DNA of 64,000 nt from Adineta ricciae. Lineage: Eukaryota; Rotifera; Eurotatoria; Adinetida; Adinetidae. The stretch is taken from NCBI GenBank assembly GCA_905250025.1, contig CAJNOJ010000208.1, positions 120,455 to 184,454 on the forward strand, in the 5' to 3' direction. Of this stretch, positions 1-11,400 are shown piece by piece; positions within the stretch are counted from its first letter, which is position 1; each line of letters starts with the position of its first letter. The notes below the pieces were generated by a model, which saw only the letters and a list, made by a program, of their open reading frames with translations, was not told where the DNA came from and searched no databases. The position numbers and the translations under genes are program-made.

Positions 1-50
1 CATCGCTTCTGTAGCAGGAAAAAAACAGACGTTACTGACGTGAGAGAAAA

Positions 51-1395
51 TCAATTCAGAGATACTTTTTCCAGAAACTGATGTTTTGTTCGATTTAGTT
101 GAAACAGAACATGATTGAAGAGTGACAATTTTTGTTTTGTTACTCGATTTCGTATGCTCTTTGGAATTCTGCCCCTTTTGAATACCTGCTTTCGTTGCTT
201 TGCTAACGTTGGGTTCGTGAGGTATTCATTCAAATAGATGTTTGACATTTTGTGCTGTAAGAAATCTTCGATCACACTGGCATTTGTTTTCGAGAATCGT
301 AGGCGTTAGTTTATCCCAATGTGCTCTTACTAATTCTTCGATTCTATAGTACTTTGGCAGGTTTTCAATTTGGACAGTTCTTGCATCGTACCATTGATGA
401 GTTATCCTAAATATTTTTCTGTTGAGTGCTTCCATTTGATTCTTTTTATCTCTCGAGAGCATTGAATAGATGTTTAAGATTGGTTGGACGTACGACCTAA
501 TGAAGGCATTGCATAGACGATAGTTTACTTCTTCACACATCATACGACTAGATGCTAATCTTTTGAAAACGTTGATGTTTGTGTATATTTTCGATCTGAT
601 GTAGTCCAGATGTGGTGAGAAGAATAGATTTGCGTCTATTATTGTGCCTAAGTATTTGATTTGTTTCACATGGTTGATTATATGACCTCTACATCTAATA
701 ACAGGTATCTCACGAGCACCCTTACGATTGTAAAGTGTCCAGAACTTTTTTCGATAGTTGATAGATGGTTTCCATTTCTTAGAATATTTAATTAGACGAA
801 CTAGCACTTGTTTTAACTGTTTAATCATCGATTCAATCATGTTTATCGATGATAATGCAGATGACGGAGCAATTAGTATGGCCAGATCATCGGCGTACAG
901 ATGTTTCCAATGAATTGTTGATAGTGCTTCCAGTATGTCATAATGATAGACAATGGACAACACCGGCCCCACACAACTTCATTGAGGAACTCCCTTTGAT
1001 AAGTTGAAAGTGACGGACGATATTTCTTCAATAAAAATGTAAGCTTTCCTTTCTTCGAGATAATGTCGCAGCCATTGCATTAGGTAGAGTGGACAATTTA
1101 GTTTCGTTAGTTTCAACCAGAGACCATTGAACCACAGTTGGTTGAAAGCGGAACTAAAATCCACAAAAAGTGCAGCAGTTGCTGTATTCATTGATAAACT
1201 TTGTCTGATTTGATCGATCATTGATACAAGACGAACTGCCATGTTATGCTTTGGCCTAAAACCAGTTTGTTCTTGAGGTAGAATGCCTGCATCTTTAGCC
1301 CAAATTTGGAAATGAGAGAGAAAGCATTTTTCGAACAGTTTAGAAAAACATCGAAGTAATGAGATTGGTCTCGTTTTATCGACCGATATAGTTTT
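51..1395 (-). mobile_element. Degraded, 5'-truncated non-LTR retrotransposon (reverse transcriptase part)
   Basis: Read on the minus strand, three reading-frame pieces together give most of a LINE-type reverse transcriptase. The first (about 1390-979) holds the region leading to the FRPKH and FVDFSSAFN motifs and ends at GVPQ. The second (972-226) has the catalytic YADD motif followed by the thumb region with KYLGTIID. The third (275-51) continues the C-terminal part. A stop and frameshift interrupt the conserved GVPQ-G-S motif around 975, and another frameshift lies near 250, so the element is dead. Homology begins abruptly near 1390, consistent with 5' truncation. No endonuclease domain is present, and the 3' end lies beyond the window or is not recognisable. 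The clade cannot be assigned by eye. Confidence 0.85.
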
Positions 1396-2346
1396 TGATT
1401 GACTTTCTCATATAAAAGCAATACTAAATAAAAAAAAACCTAATCAGAGGATTAACTGCGATTATGAATTCTGTAGGCGAAATTACATGAGGAAAAAACT
1501 CGAGAGTTTTCATTCCCAATTATTACAATGAGTCCTTCCTCGGAAAAAAATTGTTCCCAACTAAATTATTCGCCCTAACCAAAATTAAGAAAAATTCCGA
1601 AAATCTTCCCATAGTGGATCAGATAAAAAGAAGTAGACTATGCAATTTTAGCCTCGTAACACCAAAAACATGACAAAGTGGAACTGAAATTACAACAGCA
1701 AACAATACTTTAAATAAAAGTATTCGAATAAATCGATAATCTTTTGAACGCATTGTTTTACTTCTTATGTTGTTATCGTGCGGAGCAAAATTATTAGTCT
1801 TTCTGAGGGAGTGGTCCCCTTCATATCTCTTGTAACTGCACACATCGTTTGGATAATTAAGAAGTCTTTTTGTTCGTTTGTTGTTAGTAATACAATTATA
1901 GTTTTTTTCAATTTTACTGTACATACTATTGTTTAGCTGTACTTTTCATATACATACTCGCTTATACTCAATATTCACTTCTTTTAGTGTTAGGTATAGC
2001 TACAGAACATTTTTTTTCTGTCGTGTAGTTGTTGATTATATCATCATTGTGTCTTTATATGTAGTATTGAAAAACAAATAAATGCACTTCGTATCAGTAA
2101 ACATTTTCTCTTAAATAAAATAAACAAAAACTTAACAGCAATTTGACTATATATTTATCTTTCAGTTGAGGATAAAGCGAGTTAGCTTCGGCGAGCGTTA
2201 TTTTTTTTAATAGTTAGTTTTATCTATTTAATAAAACCTTTATTAATAAAATAATACAAGAAATAGCAGAATTTACTGTTGACAGTAGAAATTACAAGAA
2301 ATCAAACTATACTTTATATTATTTTAAAAATCTTATTGAACTTTTT
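1396..2346. other. Intergenic, no convincing gene
   Basis: AT-rich sequence between the retrotransposon fragment and the lectin exon. A minus-strand ATG-initiated frame at 1619-1924 (101 codons) has a hydrophobic stretch after a basic patch (RSKDYRFIRILLFKVLF) that resembles a rhodopsin-type GPCR helix 6. It has no other GPCR features, so it is at most a decayed fragment. A 23-bp motif at 2161-2183 recurs imperfectly at 5339-5361. Confidence 0.4.
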
Positions 2347-2712
2347 TCAGATTTTCTTGTATAATACTGTAATTGAACTCATTGTATTAACAGTCCAATC
2401 TGTATTATATTTCTCAATGAATGCTCCATTCAATCCTGACACCTTATAAAACTGTGAGCCGCCTATAATATCTAAATTAAATTCAGCTGACCATTGACCA
2501 CTTGTCGTACCACCAAATTGTTGTGTACAGTCAGTTGCTGAAAAGCAAAATTGTAATGCGTCAATCCAAGCACCAGATTGTACTCTTAAAACTCTTAGTT
2601 CCTTATTGACTAAACTGAATTGACCTTTGTTTCCAATTTTAAATCCAAAAAAGCGAACAGTATTGTCTGTGTAGGTAAATTCCAAACCATGAACGTAATT
2701 GTCATGATAAAC
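2347..2712 (-). CDS. Jacalin-like lectin domain, C-terminal part of a gene cut by a gap
   Basis: The minus-strand frame is open from the N at 2713 to a stop at 2347. It encodes about 120 residues of a beta-prism jacalin-like domain, with VYHDNYVHGLEF, SGAWIDALQFCF and FGGTTSG, and the final beta strands (GAFIEKY, WTVNTMSSITVLY). It closely parallels the first jacalin domain of the gene at 2714-4063. It is therefore either a second lectin domain at the C terminus of the same protein, with the peptidase core missing in the gap, or the end of a paralogue. No signal peptide is visible because the 5' side is lost. Sugar-binding lectin function is inferred from the family only. Confidence 0.65.
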   Translation of the reverse strand, partial: VYHDNYVHGLEFTYTDNTVRFFGFKIGNKGQFSLVNKELRVLRVQSGAWIDALQFCFSATDCTQQFGGTTSGQWSAEFNLDIIGGSQFYKVSGLNGAFIEKYNTDWTVNTMSSITVLYKKI

Positions 2713-2713
2713 N
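2713..2713. other. Single-N assembly gap inside a lectin/peptidase gene
   Basis: One N separates two pieces of related coding sequence that do not read through. On the minus strand the peptidase-like exon ends at 2714, and a jacalin domain missing its start begins at 2712. The true missing length is unknown. Confidence 0.8.
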
Positions 2714-4063
2714 AAACAAACATGTAAACTGTAATGGCAAATTCTGTGGCCTAATGAACTTTGTTGGATTGTTTATAACAACTTCTCTACACATGCCAAA
2801 TAAATCTGATTCCTTGGCTTGAATTTGTGCTGTAGTCATATCAGTTTGTAATACATGGATTTTTGGATCTAAAAGAAAATAAATCTATATCCTACAATCA
2901 CTTCTAAATAGAAACTATTCGATTGCTTACAATATTCTTCATTTATAAGTTCACTTTCATCCAATCTAAAGCAACGATGACCAGAAATATTATTTCGCTT
3001 ATAAATTTGATCATCTGTAAACGCTTGCCAAAGCCATGCCATTGTTCGATACTTCCATTTAGCTGATTCTAAATTATTTACTTCACCTGGTTCCGTATCA
3101 TAAACTAATTTGCTGTCCTTCGCAACAACCATAACCAAGTGTACGGGTTCAACTGTCGAGTCCTCTTCGTAGACTAAATTTATCGTCAAACTACATTTCG
3201 CTCCTTGGTTTGAAGTTTCCTTAAAAAAAAATTAATAATGAATATACTAACAAGAAAAAAATATTAAAATGTAGTACATCGTAAGTGATGGTGATTTTGT
3301 TAGTTCCCTTCTCAAGCTTTATTAAGCCTTTGAATTGATTAAAGATGTTGACAGGCCATTGAGTATCGATTTTATCTGCATAGTTGATTGAGTTTGCATT
3401 ATTCACATGAATGTTACGTATTGTGTTCTGCCCATCATTAGTAATGATCTCGCCATTAAATATTACAGTTTTATGATTGAATATTTCATTGTCTTTCATA
3501 TTTGTCAACGAAATTGTGCAATGTTTTTGCGTTGAATCGATCAATTGGTACGACACACTTAATATATTTAAAGTATTAACGGTCCAATATGCAGTATATT
3601 TCTCAATATATGCTCCACTTAATGCAACAATTTTATAATTTTGATTTGTTAAATTATTTAAATTGAATTCAACGATTTCACCACCTCCAGTACCACCAAA
3701 ATGTTGTGTACAATCAGTTGCTGAGAAACAAAATTGTATCGAATCGACCCAAGCGCCAGATTTTACTCTCAAAATTCTTATCTCTTTCTTTATTAAGCTA
3801 ACTGTGCTTTTAGTTCCTAATTTGTATCCAACAGAATTTACAGTATTATCTGTAAATGTGAATTCCAAACCATGAATATATATATCATGATAAACACTGA
3901 TTGATTTGAGTTTTGCATTTTGAGTGTTTGTGAAATCGATAGTAAAAGGAACTTGATCCGCTTGAACTGAACCAAAGTTTTGTGATTTCAATATTTGCGT
4001 TGCTGATGCACTATTTACTATTGCTATGAAGCTGCACAGATAAAGAACATATGAACAGCGCAT
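2714..4063 (-). CDS. Secreted jacalin-like lectin/metallopeptidase protein, 3' end missing
   Basis: Three exons can be joined on the minus strand: 4063-3278 (262 codons, ATG with signal peptide ending near ATQIL), 3219-2931, and 2868-2714 running into the gap. The introns are 3220-3277 (58 nt) and 2869-2930 (62 nt), both GT-AG, and the frame holds across each. Residues about 20-165 form a jacalin-like domain (SGAWVDSIQFCFSA, FGGTGGG). The following region (HCTISLTNMKDNEIFNHKTV, later AKWKYRTMAWLWQAF and PKIHVLQTDMTTAQI) resembles the N-terminal part of the PF12044-type putative metallopeptidases, which carry jacalin domains in fungi. The zinc-binding HExxH would lie beyond the gap and is not seen, so peptidase activity is inference. 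Codons and splice sites look intact. Domain confidence is good for jacalin and moderate for the peptidase part. Confidence 0.65.
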
Positions 4064-4172
4064 AGTTGTTTTTATCTAAAATATATAATGTGTTTATTAT
4101 GTATAACTATGCAACAAATATGTACTATTTATCGATCAGTTATACAATTACGTTTTGTTTTTATATTCCGCA
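4064..4172. other. 5' flank of the lectin/peptidase gene
   Basis: AT-rich upstream sequence between the lectin start codon and the MITE left end. No clear core promoter motif was identified. Confidence 0.3.
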
Positions 4173-4760
4173 CAGGGCTCTGCGTGGGATGGGATGGGAC
4201 GGGACGAAAAAAACCGTCCCGTGGGATAATTTTTTCTTCGTGCATCCCATGGGATGGGATAGGACAGAAATTTTTTGTCTTTTTTAAAAAATACATATCG
4301 TCATTTATTTAAATACAAAAAAAATAATTGAGTATCTTAGAGTCATAAATGAAGACCCCCTCATCTCCCTCAGGAACAAGATGCCCGGCCTTAAATTATG
4401 TCGCGACACACTCGGATCAAAACTTAGCCAAATTTTCGCCAAAACACACATTTTCCCCAAAAATTTTATTCAAGTGGCTTTCTGTTATGTCAGTAGAGAC
4501 ATCTCCTGACATAACACTTTCTAAGCATGAGTGAATTTTTTACTTCGAACTTGCAACATCTTTATTTTGATCGAGATTATCGTCTAGTTGTTATGCGTCG
4601 TAACCCCCCAAAGAGTCTTTTGAAAACATACTTTGATGTTACTTTTGTTGAAGAATTTAAAACAGTATCTATATGATTTTTTTCGATAAACTGGAAAATT
4701 TTACATAAACGTTTATCCCATTGGATGGGATGGGATTATCCCATCCCACGCGGAGTCCTG
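4173..4760. mobile_element. Non-autonomous DNA transposon (MITE-like) with GGGAT-rich terminal inverted repeats
   Basis: The left end 4173-4195 and the reverse complement of 4738-4760 match at 21 of 23 positions. Both start CAG and run into tandem GGGAT repeats (CGTGGGATGGGAT). Inner GGGAT/ATCCC arrays at about 4188-4265 and 4715-4745 can also pair, so the element could fold into a long hairpin. The interior has no transposase and no credible coding frame. The CAG-start resembles hAT-type termini, but no 8-bp target-site duplication is evident next to the ends, so superfamily and exact boundaries are tentative. Confidence 0.7.
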
Positions 4761-7002
4761 GTTCTCAATACAGAGTATCGCGTTCTAGTAAAAGCGCATT
4801 ATAATTTTACTATATACTTTTGCCTAGTGAATGCAAACGGAGTAAAAAAAAGCGCTTTTATCCTAAATAAAAAGTCTTGAGTAGGTCTTTATAAATATTT
4901 ACTTTCAATTATGATCAATTACATTTCTTATTTTTAGCTAACAAAAAATGAACCTTCAAAAGCAAAATTTATATTCTCTATAAATAATAAACTACGTGGA
5001 TTTTTAATTATAATTTGCATCCAGTTCTGCACAGAAATGTGGGCCATAAGATTAGATAACATTAATTATATTTCGGTAAAGCTGATATCTAGTAAATGAT
5101 ATATTCCCTCGATTCAAGGGAGAGTCAGACGAAGGAATGCATTTGTTTGTTTGCCTGTCGTCGAGTCAAAGATCAAAGATAAAAAAGAACACTCACGGGA
5201 AACTCATGATAAAAGAAAAGCACATTCATCCTCAAGTTTGATCAAAGGTAGTCGAGGTCGAGGAATAGATTGACACTAGTTAGTTTTAAATTAATGTATA
5301 TAATTCACCCCTAGTGACAAAAAAATTATTAGATCAAATTCAGTTGAGAGTTAAGCGAGTTCTAACGAGGAGCATCTTGAGGGTGATAATCAATAGAATG
5401 ATCTATGAATGAAAACAAAAAAAAGTAAACTATGAAATCATTAACCATAGTGCAAATCATCGATAAGTGAGAAAAGAAGAAAAATACGAGTGATCGACTC
5501 TACTGTATAGAATCATTCACAACGATACGTCTATTTCTGTTTTAAAATATGAGAATATTGTATGCGTATAGAGAAAAATTGCTCTTAATTTATTCTGAAT
5601 CTCTGGAACTTTTAAAAACTCCCGTGCAAACCATAGAAGTAGAAACCTTTTTGTCCTAGTTCTAAGCTTTTCGTAGCAATAATCGTCGGGTATTTAAATA
5701 AAAATTTAATTAAAAAAATTAAAATACTTGAAACTTACCGTTTCTAATTACGTTATAAATGTAACAAAGTCAGAAGCGTGTTTTGTATTGTATTGTAAAA
5801 CTTAGTTTTTTTTTGTTAGAATGATCGAAAACAATAAAAATACTTTCTTTTATACAGGCACACTTTATCCAAGATTTGTTTTTTGCATGGTATTCTAGAA
5901 AGAAAGTGAATGTATTAATATTTAATACGTCATGTTTATCCCTCTTTGATATATTGATGAAGGCTTAACTCATCAGTCGGATGCTTTTTTCTTTTCACAA
6001 CTGATATTCGATATGCCACGTTTATCACATCTGTAATATACTGGTCAAACATTATACTCTAAAAAAGAGATATTCTACAAAAGTAAAATAGTTTTTCCCC
6101 CCGATACAGGGGAAGAACCTGTTTTGGTTCTGTAGAAATGCATTTTTTTCCACCGAACTTTTGCGAAATAATTGAAATGAGGATTTCGTACAAAGTACTT
6201 TGCATTACGCTTTTTAACTTGTTGAATAAAATGGTTTTGCGCATAATCAACACTCCATTCCATTTAAGATTCAATTTAATGATGATTTTCGTGTCAAAAG
6301 GAAATCATAAATGGAAGTAAATAAATGAATTTAACTTTATACAATACGAAACGTACCTTCAACAAAAATTTGCAATTTAATCCATAACGTTAAAATAAAA
6401 AATAACAGTTTTCTCTTATAATATTAAACTTAATTAATAATTTTGATACCTGAAGAGTTCTGTAACAGAAAGTTAAATATATTTTTGTAGAACTCGAAGA
6501 TCATACTCACATCTAAATAACATTTCTGGAATAATCTGCAATAAGAAGAGGAATGTATCGATTTTCATTGTCGAAAATCATATTCAATTTACATTTCATA
6601 CTTAAGATGATCTTTATCAAAAAAGAGCTTGATAGATATTAAAATTACTCTAGATATTTTCATGAAAGTTTATCTATAATAAAAAAGTAAAAAGGTTTAT
6701 TTTTCATAGAATTCAACTCACTTTTTTTCTGATTAGAACTTTGAAGCAATCCAAAATCATACATGTAATACTCAAAAGCTGAGCTTAGCTATTCAGATAA
6801 TCATCCGCAAAAATATCAAGTGACGGTAAAAAGGAGACGTGTGCCTTATTACAAGATCGAGGGTGCCACGAAGGGTGTTGTCTCGGAAGGCAGCGATGAG
6901 AAAATCACGTGTGTTGGCGTGATTTTGGAACTCCATAACTGAAAATTTACATATTCAAATATAATAGTTGAATAAATGAATTCAACTTTCGAGTTTGACA
7001 CT
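4761..7002. other. Long AT-rich intergenic region with one short coding-like islet
   Basis: No gene of convincing length is present. Short frames at 6059-6320 overlap each other on both strands and have low-complexity composition. One islet stands out: 6769-6942 on the plus strand is open for 57 codons and is less AT-rich than its surroundings from 6817 on (VPYYKIEGATKGVVSEGSDEK..., stop TGA at 6940). It has no in-frame ATG and no recognisable family, so it may be an exon or remnant. The 5339-5361 motif repeats the one at 2161-2183 with about 20 of 23 matches. Confidence 0.4.
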
Positions 7003-7260
7003 ACTGAAATTATCTATATTTTGTGTTCAAATTTTCGGTGCTTAACTTCTTGGTACTCATCATTCCTTGTGCTCACCGTTCTGGCTCCCCTTTTATATAC
7101 TCTTTAGTGAATATATCATTCTCATACGTATTAACAGACTCATACGATACGATGATACCTACAATATATTTATATATTAAGAAATGAAGTATAGATAATT
7201 ATTTTTTTGTTTCTTATAATAAAATAAATTGTTAAAATAGAATAATCTTCTATAATACTT

Positions 7261-7922
7261 CTATAGTTTTTTACATAATAATTTATGTTCATATGTTTTC
7301 CAGTCCATTACTTGACATTCTTGTGAACAGTAACGCGCTTGTTTACATCTACCACACACATGTGGTGCATTCGGTTCATTGCAACATCGACACATATTCA
7401 TTACTCGCTCAGATTCATTGTGCATCACAATTGATAAGGGATCATCGATTCGGATCAATGGCTTTAGATCGTATGCCCCCAACCGCAAATACGGATTTAC
7501 AATACTCATTTTGGTTCCAATCGTGTATGTTGTACTAGTTAGATAGCGTCCTTGGTTGTTGGGAAAATTGTATATACACATCTGTTCACAATCATGGCGT
7601 TCATCTTCGACCACGAGATGGATTGATGGAGACCAAGACATAGCTTCTTCAATAATAGTTACAGACAGAACGTATCCTTCATAAACACGATCCTTTGTTG
7701 GATCCATTTCTCTTAAAGAAATTTGTTTCAAACCAACCAATGAGTTGGCTGTTCGTTGTTTAACAGGAGGTGTTTCAGATCTGAATACCGCAGTGGATTT
7801 CGAATCATTTTGCATTTGAAAGGTTCTCACTTGCCATTGACGATGCCGTGTAATGATTTCAATACGATGCGGATTCGTCAGTCTTTTTTTCAGATCAACA
7901 CAAGGTGGTGACGCGTTTAGCA
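7261..7922 (-). CDS. HEPN/TPR/Sel1/MYND protein, C-terminal fragment (copy B side)
   Basis: This is the 3' end of the same gene that is complete at 8491-11778. It encodes the last ~220 residues, including the MYND zinc finger (CRCCNEPNAPHVCGRCKQ, then CSQEC and HKLLC). Homology to the complete copy starts in the 3' flank (about 7011 versus 8232) and runs without a break to the N at 7923. It stops there at the point matching 9153 of the complete copy. The truncated N-terminal counterpart at 17017-19094 starts at the point matching 9701. The two pieces are therefore probably one gene missing about 550 bp, not a separate pseudogene. Confidence 0.8.
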
Positions 7923-7923
7923 A
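7923..7923. other. Single-N assembly gap inside the MYND gene
   Basis: The coding frame of the MYND gene is lost immediately at the N. Sequence after it (7924 on) is not homologous to the gene interior. Confidence 0.85.
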
Positions 7924-8490
7924 NCGAGGATAAAGAAAGATCAAAGAAAATTTTTCTCCGAACGTTTTCCGGTGAATGAAAATGTCACCATTGGACTCAG
8001 AATTAAATTCTACATCGAATACACTCGGTTTTATCGACCGGAATTCGTTTTCAGAAAATCCTTAGTTTAATGGTGCTAGCTCGATGGTGCTAGCTTCAGA
8101 CCGATAAAAAAAAATATACATGCAGATTCTGCACATCTGTTTAAAAGTTTGTAGATCTAAAAATTTATGTTAATATCTTCATATTCGAGAAAAAGATTTT
8201 GAAAGGGTTTCATTTAGCACTTATTTTTAAAGTGTAAAATGATCTATATTTTGTGTTCAAATTTTCGGTGCTTAACTTCTTGGTACTCATCATTCCTTGT
8301 GCTCATCGTTCTGGCTCCCCTTTTATATACTCTTTAGTGAATATATCATTCTCATACGTATTAACAGACTCAGACGATACGATGATACCTACAATATATT
8401 TATATATTTAGAAATGGAGTATAGTTAATTATATTTTTGTTTCTTATAATAAAATAAATTGTTAAAATAGAATAATCTTCTATAATATTT
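7924..8490. other. 3' flank of the complete MYND gene; collinearity breakpoint
   Basis: 8232-8490 is homologous to 7011-7260 (shared 3' flank). 7924-8231 has no match to the sequence upstream of 7011, so the two copies stop being collinear near 8232. A small direct duplication of a 12-bp GGTGCTAGCT-containing unit lies at about 8070-8095. No gene is seen. Confidence 0.5.
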
Positions 8491-11400
8491 CTATTGTTTT
8501 TTACATAATAATTTATGTTCATATGTTTTCCAGTCCATTACTTGACATTCTTGTGAACAGTAACGCGCTTGTTTACATCGACCACACACATGTGGTGCAT
8601 TCGGTTGATTACAACATCGACACATATTCAGTACTCGCTCAGATTCATTGTGCATCACAATTGATAAGGGATCATCGATTCGGATCAACGGCTTTAGATC
8701 GTATGCGCCCAACCGCAAATACGGATTTACAATACTCATTTTGGTTCCAATCGTGTATGTTGTACTCGTTAGATAGCGTCCTTGGTTATTGGGAAAATTG
8801 TAAATACACATCTGTTCACAATCGTGGCGTTCATCTTCGACCACGAGATGGATTGATGGAGACCAAGACATAGCTTCTTCAATAATAGTTACAGACAGAA
8901 CATATCCTTCATAAACACGATCCTTTGTTGGATCCATTTCTCTCAAAGAAATCTGTTTCAAGCCAACCAATGAGTTGGCTGTTTTTTGTTTAACAGGAGG
9001 TGTTTCAGATCTGAATACCGCAGTGGATTTCGAATCATTTTGCATTTGAAAGGTTCTCACTTGCCATTGACGATGCCGTGTAATGATTTCAATACGATGC
9101 GGATTCGTCAGTCTTTTTTTCAGATCAACACAAGGTGGTGACGCGTTTAGCAAAGTTTCCATGTTAAGCATGTTTTTAATGAGTAATTTACTATTGGACT
9201 TGTAAGGTAAGAAACACGGTAATTGTAATTTTTCTGCTTCTTCACCTTGTCCATATAACTTCTTGATGATATCTATTCTATCATTCTGCGCACTCGGATC
9301 TAAATGACAGCTAGCCATAGCATAATAAGATTCAGGCACTTTGCGATGATCGTTGGGCGCTGCCAGTAAAAATGCTTGATAAGCCTGAATTGCTTCCTTC
9401 ATATCCTTCCCGAGCAGACGTAATGCGACAGCTTTATGATACAATATTTCACAATTACTTGGATCTAGTTCTAAGCCCGTGTTACTATCGTAAAGAGACG
9501 CATCGTATTGTTTCAGCCAACCGTATATTGCGGAACTTAATTCGAAAATAAAAGTCGATTTGGGATATTTTTGTTTACACCGGACGAGAAATTGATCAAT
9601 TGATTCAAGCGAATCCATATTTAATACAACATAACATATTCGAGCATTTTCGTCGAGTAACGAATCATCAGCTTTCGATGTATTGCAACGCCGGAGCACG
9701 CCGTCGACAGTATCACAAGCTTTCTGACGCATTTCAACTGTGAAATATTGGGCAACAATATGTTCAAGGCGATAACATTGCGAAAGTTCTTGTATAAATA
9801 GATTTTCTTCTTGCTCGGACAGTGTTTCGGATTTCGTAAGAACGGATAATGCTCGGCAAAAATGTTCTATAGCATTGTACATCTTCTTGGCTGTTAATGA
9901 ACCACGATTGGCATATTCAATGAATACTTTATAATTAGCGATGTAGGATTGATTAGACGTATTACTGACAGATCCTTTGGATTTAAACGAATCCAACATA
10001 TTTTGAATAACATCCATAATGCGTAACTTCTCTGGAGGATATTCGTCAAGTAGTTTCTGCTTTCCTTGAAAACGCTTTTCAAATTCATTGCGATTTGTTT
10101 TAGCTATAACGTTACCGGATTCGCATGCACGATCAAACCAAACTTTGGCCATTTTTAGATCATTTTTATCAAACAAGATTGTCGCTAAGGTTTGCATGGC
10201 ATTTGGGTCGCCTCCTCTTGCTGCCATTTCTATCAGTTGCTCGGCTTTGTCGAGATTCTTCTCAACGCCAGCACCCTCTAAATACATTACACCTAGATTA
10301 TTCGCTGAGTTTGCACAGCCATGTTTAGCACCACGTTCATACCAGTATGCGGCTGTCGCTAAGTTTTTATGAACACCGACGCCATCCGCATATCGCAATC
10401 CGAGAGAATGCTCAGCTTCTGCAACACCAACATTTGGTAGGTGTGACAGCACTGGATGTTGAGGCGACTGGGCAGCTGCTTGCTCCAATAACTTATAAGA
10501 CAATTGAATGTCTTTTTTAACGCCTAAACCAAGACCAGTTAATCGAGCTAAATTATATAAACCTTCAGCATTGCCTTGACTTGCCGCTTTAGCGAAGTAC
10601 TTGGCAGCTTGCTCATAATCTTGTTTACAATCTATATCTCCATGTTCATATTTATGTCCTTGTAATACATCGCCTGCGGTAGGATTTATTTTTCCAATCA
10701 TGCTATCTGCCAGCCGCGAGCGTTCTAAACTTACGCCCATGTTTTCTTTCATTTCGTTTAATACTTCGGCTCTTGTCTTTGGTTGTAGTCTTGGATCGAG
10801 ATGTTCCTGACGAACTTGACGTCCATATATCTGTCGACTGTCAGTTAACGCAGTTTGTACTTCAACATTAGATGGATCAAGAGCTAATGCTCGTTCAAAG
10901 GATTTAATTGCCTTTTCGTGTTCATTTGAGCTGGCATAAGCTTTGCCAACACGATAATGTGCTTTCCACCATGTTTGCCAAAGATTTCGAGCCTGTTTTG
11001 CGTCCTGTAATACACGGTAACGTAGATCAGCAGGATCCTCGATCTCTGATGCACTCGAAGCGCCAAATTTTAATTCGTACAATGCAAGACGACTAGAAGA
11101 CATGTTTGAATAGAAAATAGCTCGATCATGATCGCTAACACCTGCTAATGTGATTGCTTTGGTAAAGAATGCGATTGCATCAGAATATTTCCGATCTTTA
11201 TGAGCTTGAGTGCCAAGCGAATTCAAGCGTGCAGCTTCCTGAACATTCGCTTCGCTTATTGGTTGATCGCTCCTATTAAACGAGCTATCATCTTTAAGCT
11301 TATCCAATTCAGTATCATCTTCTCCAAATGCAACTAAAATTGTTGATATTCGATTCCAAAGTTGATTAAATTCAACATCAGAAACGGTTTTAGTGGGGTG

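Noticed and set aside
4173-4760. Telomere-type repeat because of the GGGAT runs
   Set aside because: The runs are short and inverted at the ends of a 588-bp unit, which fits a transposon better than a telomere relic.
6059-6320. Overlapping ORFs on both strands
   Set aside because: They are AT-rich shadows of each other with no conserved motif.
7261-7944. The MYND fragment as a tandem pseudogene
   Set aside because: It ends exactly at an N, and its missing part starts at another N. An assembly split of an intact allele explains it better.
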